From NCBI GenBank assembly GCA_944388795.1, contig CALXKD010000014.1:1-40087 (forward strand): 40,087 nucleotides of DNA. Reading direction: 5' to 3'. Both the position numbers and the translations under genes were made by a program. This document shows positions 39,578 through 40,087 of the stretch, piece after piece (the stretch's first letter is position 1; each line of letters begins with the position of its first letter). Under the pieces are notes generated by a model. It was given only the letters and a program-made list of their open reading frames with translations, was not told where the DNA came from and ran no database searches. This stretch comes from an uncultured Clostridia bacterium. Lineage in GTDB: Bacteria > Bacillota > Clostridia > TANB77 > CAG-508.

Positions 39578-39688
39578 TTAGTCTTTACTCTTTTTTGTTT
39601 CTTCTACTTTTGATTGAAGATTATTGTTTTTATCTCTTTCTGCTAAAAGTTTTTCAACCAATTTTAGAATAAGTTCGGCTTGTGTCAT
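39578..39688 (-). CDS. Small protein of 36 aa, unknown function
   Basis: The ORF opens MTQAELILKLVEKLLAERD and continues as charged helix to KKSKD and a TAA stop. It has a strong SD (AAAGGGGG, 9 nt before ATG), a promoter upstream (39752-39780) and a terminator downstream, so it looks like a true single-gene unit. The peptide is predicted to be one amphipathic helix with a basic tail. I do not recognise it. Confidence 0.55.
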   Translation of the reverse strand: MTQAELILKLVEKLLAERDKNNNLQSKVEETKKSKD

Positions 39689-39751
39689 ATCATATACCCC
39701 CTTTCCGCCCTTATCTAAAAGACTGCCTTCTGACATTGAAAGGTTGGTAAT

Positions 39752-39780
39752 ATATTACAATATTTTTCTACATGATTCAA
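39752..39780 (-). promoter_or_regulatory. Promoter of the 36-aa ORF
   Basis: On the minus strand TTGAAT (39775-39780), 17-bp spacer and TAATAT (39752-39757), giving a leader of about 55 nt. Confidence 0.55.
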
Positions 39781-40044
39781 GCGAACATCACAAATTTCTA
39801 TGCTAAATATAAACCTCAGTATATTTCAAGGTTGAAATATAGTTATATGAGTTATATGAATAATCTACAAAAATTATATGTACAGGTTGTATTTCTTACT
39901 ACAATTTTTTTATAATTTAATATAAATTTATTGAATTCGCAATAATCTTAAAAATATATTTCACATATTTTTATCATATATTTTCACATCCTTATTTTCA
40001 TATAATATATGATTCTTAATAGAAAAACTAGCGAACAAATAAAA
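39781..40044. other. AT-rich intergenic region with repeat copy
   Basis: No ORF with an SD is seen. The stretch contains short AT repeats (GTTATATGAGTTATATGA) and, at about 40000-40050, the right copy of the repeat also found at 38603-38651. Confidence 0.5.
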
Positions 40045-40074
40045 AAAATAACAGATAATTTCTTATCTGCTATT
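40045..40074 (-). terminator. Terminator of a gene beyond the right edge
   Basis: TAACAGATAA / TTATCTGCTA around a TTTC loop is followed by a T-run on the minus strand, as expected after a minus-strand gene that ends outside the window. Confidence 0.6.
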
Positions 40075-40087
40075 TATGGCTCCTCTT

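Overview
The window is AT-rich, gene-dense, low-GC Firmicutes-type DNA read with the standard genetic code. Short intergenic gaps, purine-rich Shine-Dalgarno (SD) sites, intrinsic terminators, SpoIIM, YlmH, XerD and two prepilin-like surface proteins of a kind common in uncultured gut Clostridia suggest an anaerobic, probably spore-forming or sporulation-derived clostridial lineage. The species cannot be named from the sequence. Most genes lie on the minus strand. No rRNA, tRNA, CRISPR array or intact transposase was found.

Layout from left to right. (1) 1-1543: a structured element cut by the window edge, then a prepilin-like/BspA-repeat surface gene broken by an in-frame TGA and bracketed by two near-identical hairpins. 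(2) 1577-4321: a three-gene operon of an alpha/beta hydrolase, an alcohol-acyltransferase-like enzyme and a DUF6320 membrane protein. (3) 4451-5473: a small ORF plus a Panacea/SocA-domain protein, a toxin-antitoxin candidate. (4) 5647-9386: XerD, SpoIIM, an EndoQ-like PHP nuclease and a degenerate HD-fold protein. (5) 9552-11708: a second prepilin-like protein with GLUG-type repeats, and an isolated gene of different base composition. (6) 11848-18833: tsaE and a tsaB-rimI fusion, an acidic protein of unknown function, ylmH/dxs, and a VWA surface protein. (7) 18882-23054: eno, recN, dps and a small helical protein. (8) 23101-27191: an amino-acid ABC transporter plus PepD, preceded by a leader peptide with three consecutive His codons and an attenuator. 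(9) 27292-31196: a flavodoxin-like reductase, murI, a putative ADP-ribosyltransferase with a long coiled coil, and apt. (10) 31268-35495: an S66 peptidase, an ABC-2 exporter and a nucleotidyltransferase. (11) 35573-38464: a DUF6774-like micro-protein and a HIT / MazG / MutY / HAD cluster in which mutY carries a frameshift. (12) 38760-40087: udk, a candidate small RNA and a 36-aa ORF.

The most coherent new system is the histidine-acquisition operon (27191 to 23101). A sigma-A-like promoter drives a 15-aa leader peptide containing His-His-His. Five RNA segments after it form mutually exclusive hairpins, ending in a strong terminator. Downstream lie binding protein, permease, ATPase and an Xaa-His dipeptidase (PepD). 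Leader codons, RNA folding and enzyme content all point to histidine scavenging controlled by ribosome-mediated attenuation. Other points of note are an R-S-ExE ADP-ribosyltransferase inside a housekeeping operon, a modular prepilin-like family with exchangeable C-termini, and an 11-nt complementarity between a hairpin and the 5' leader at both prepilin loci. There is also a promoter-to-terminator small RNA.
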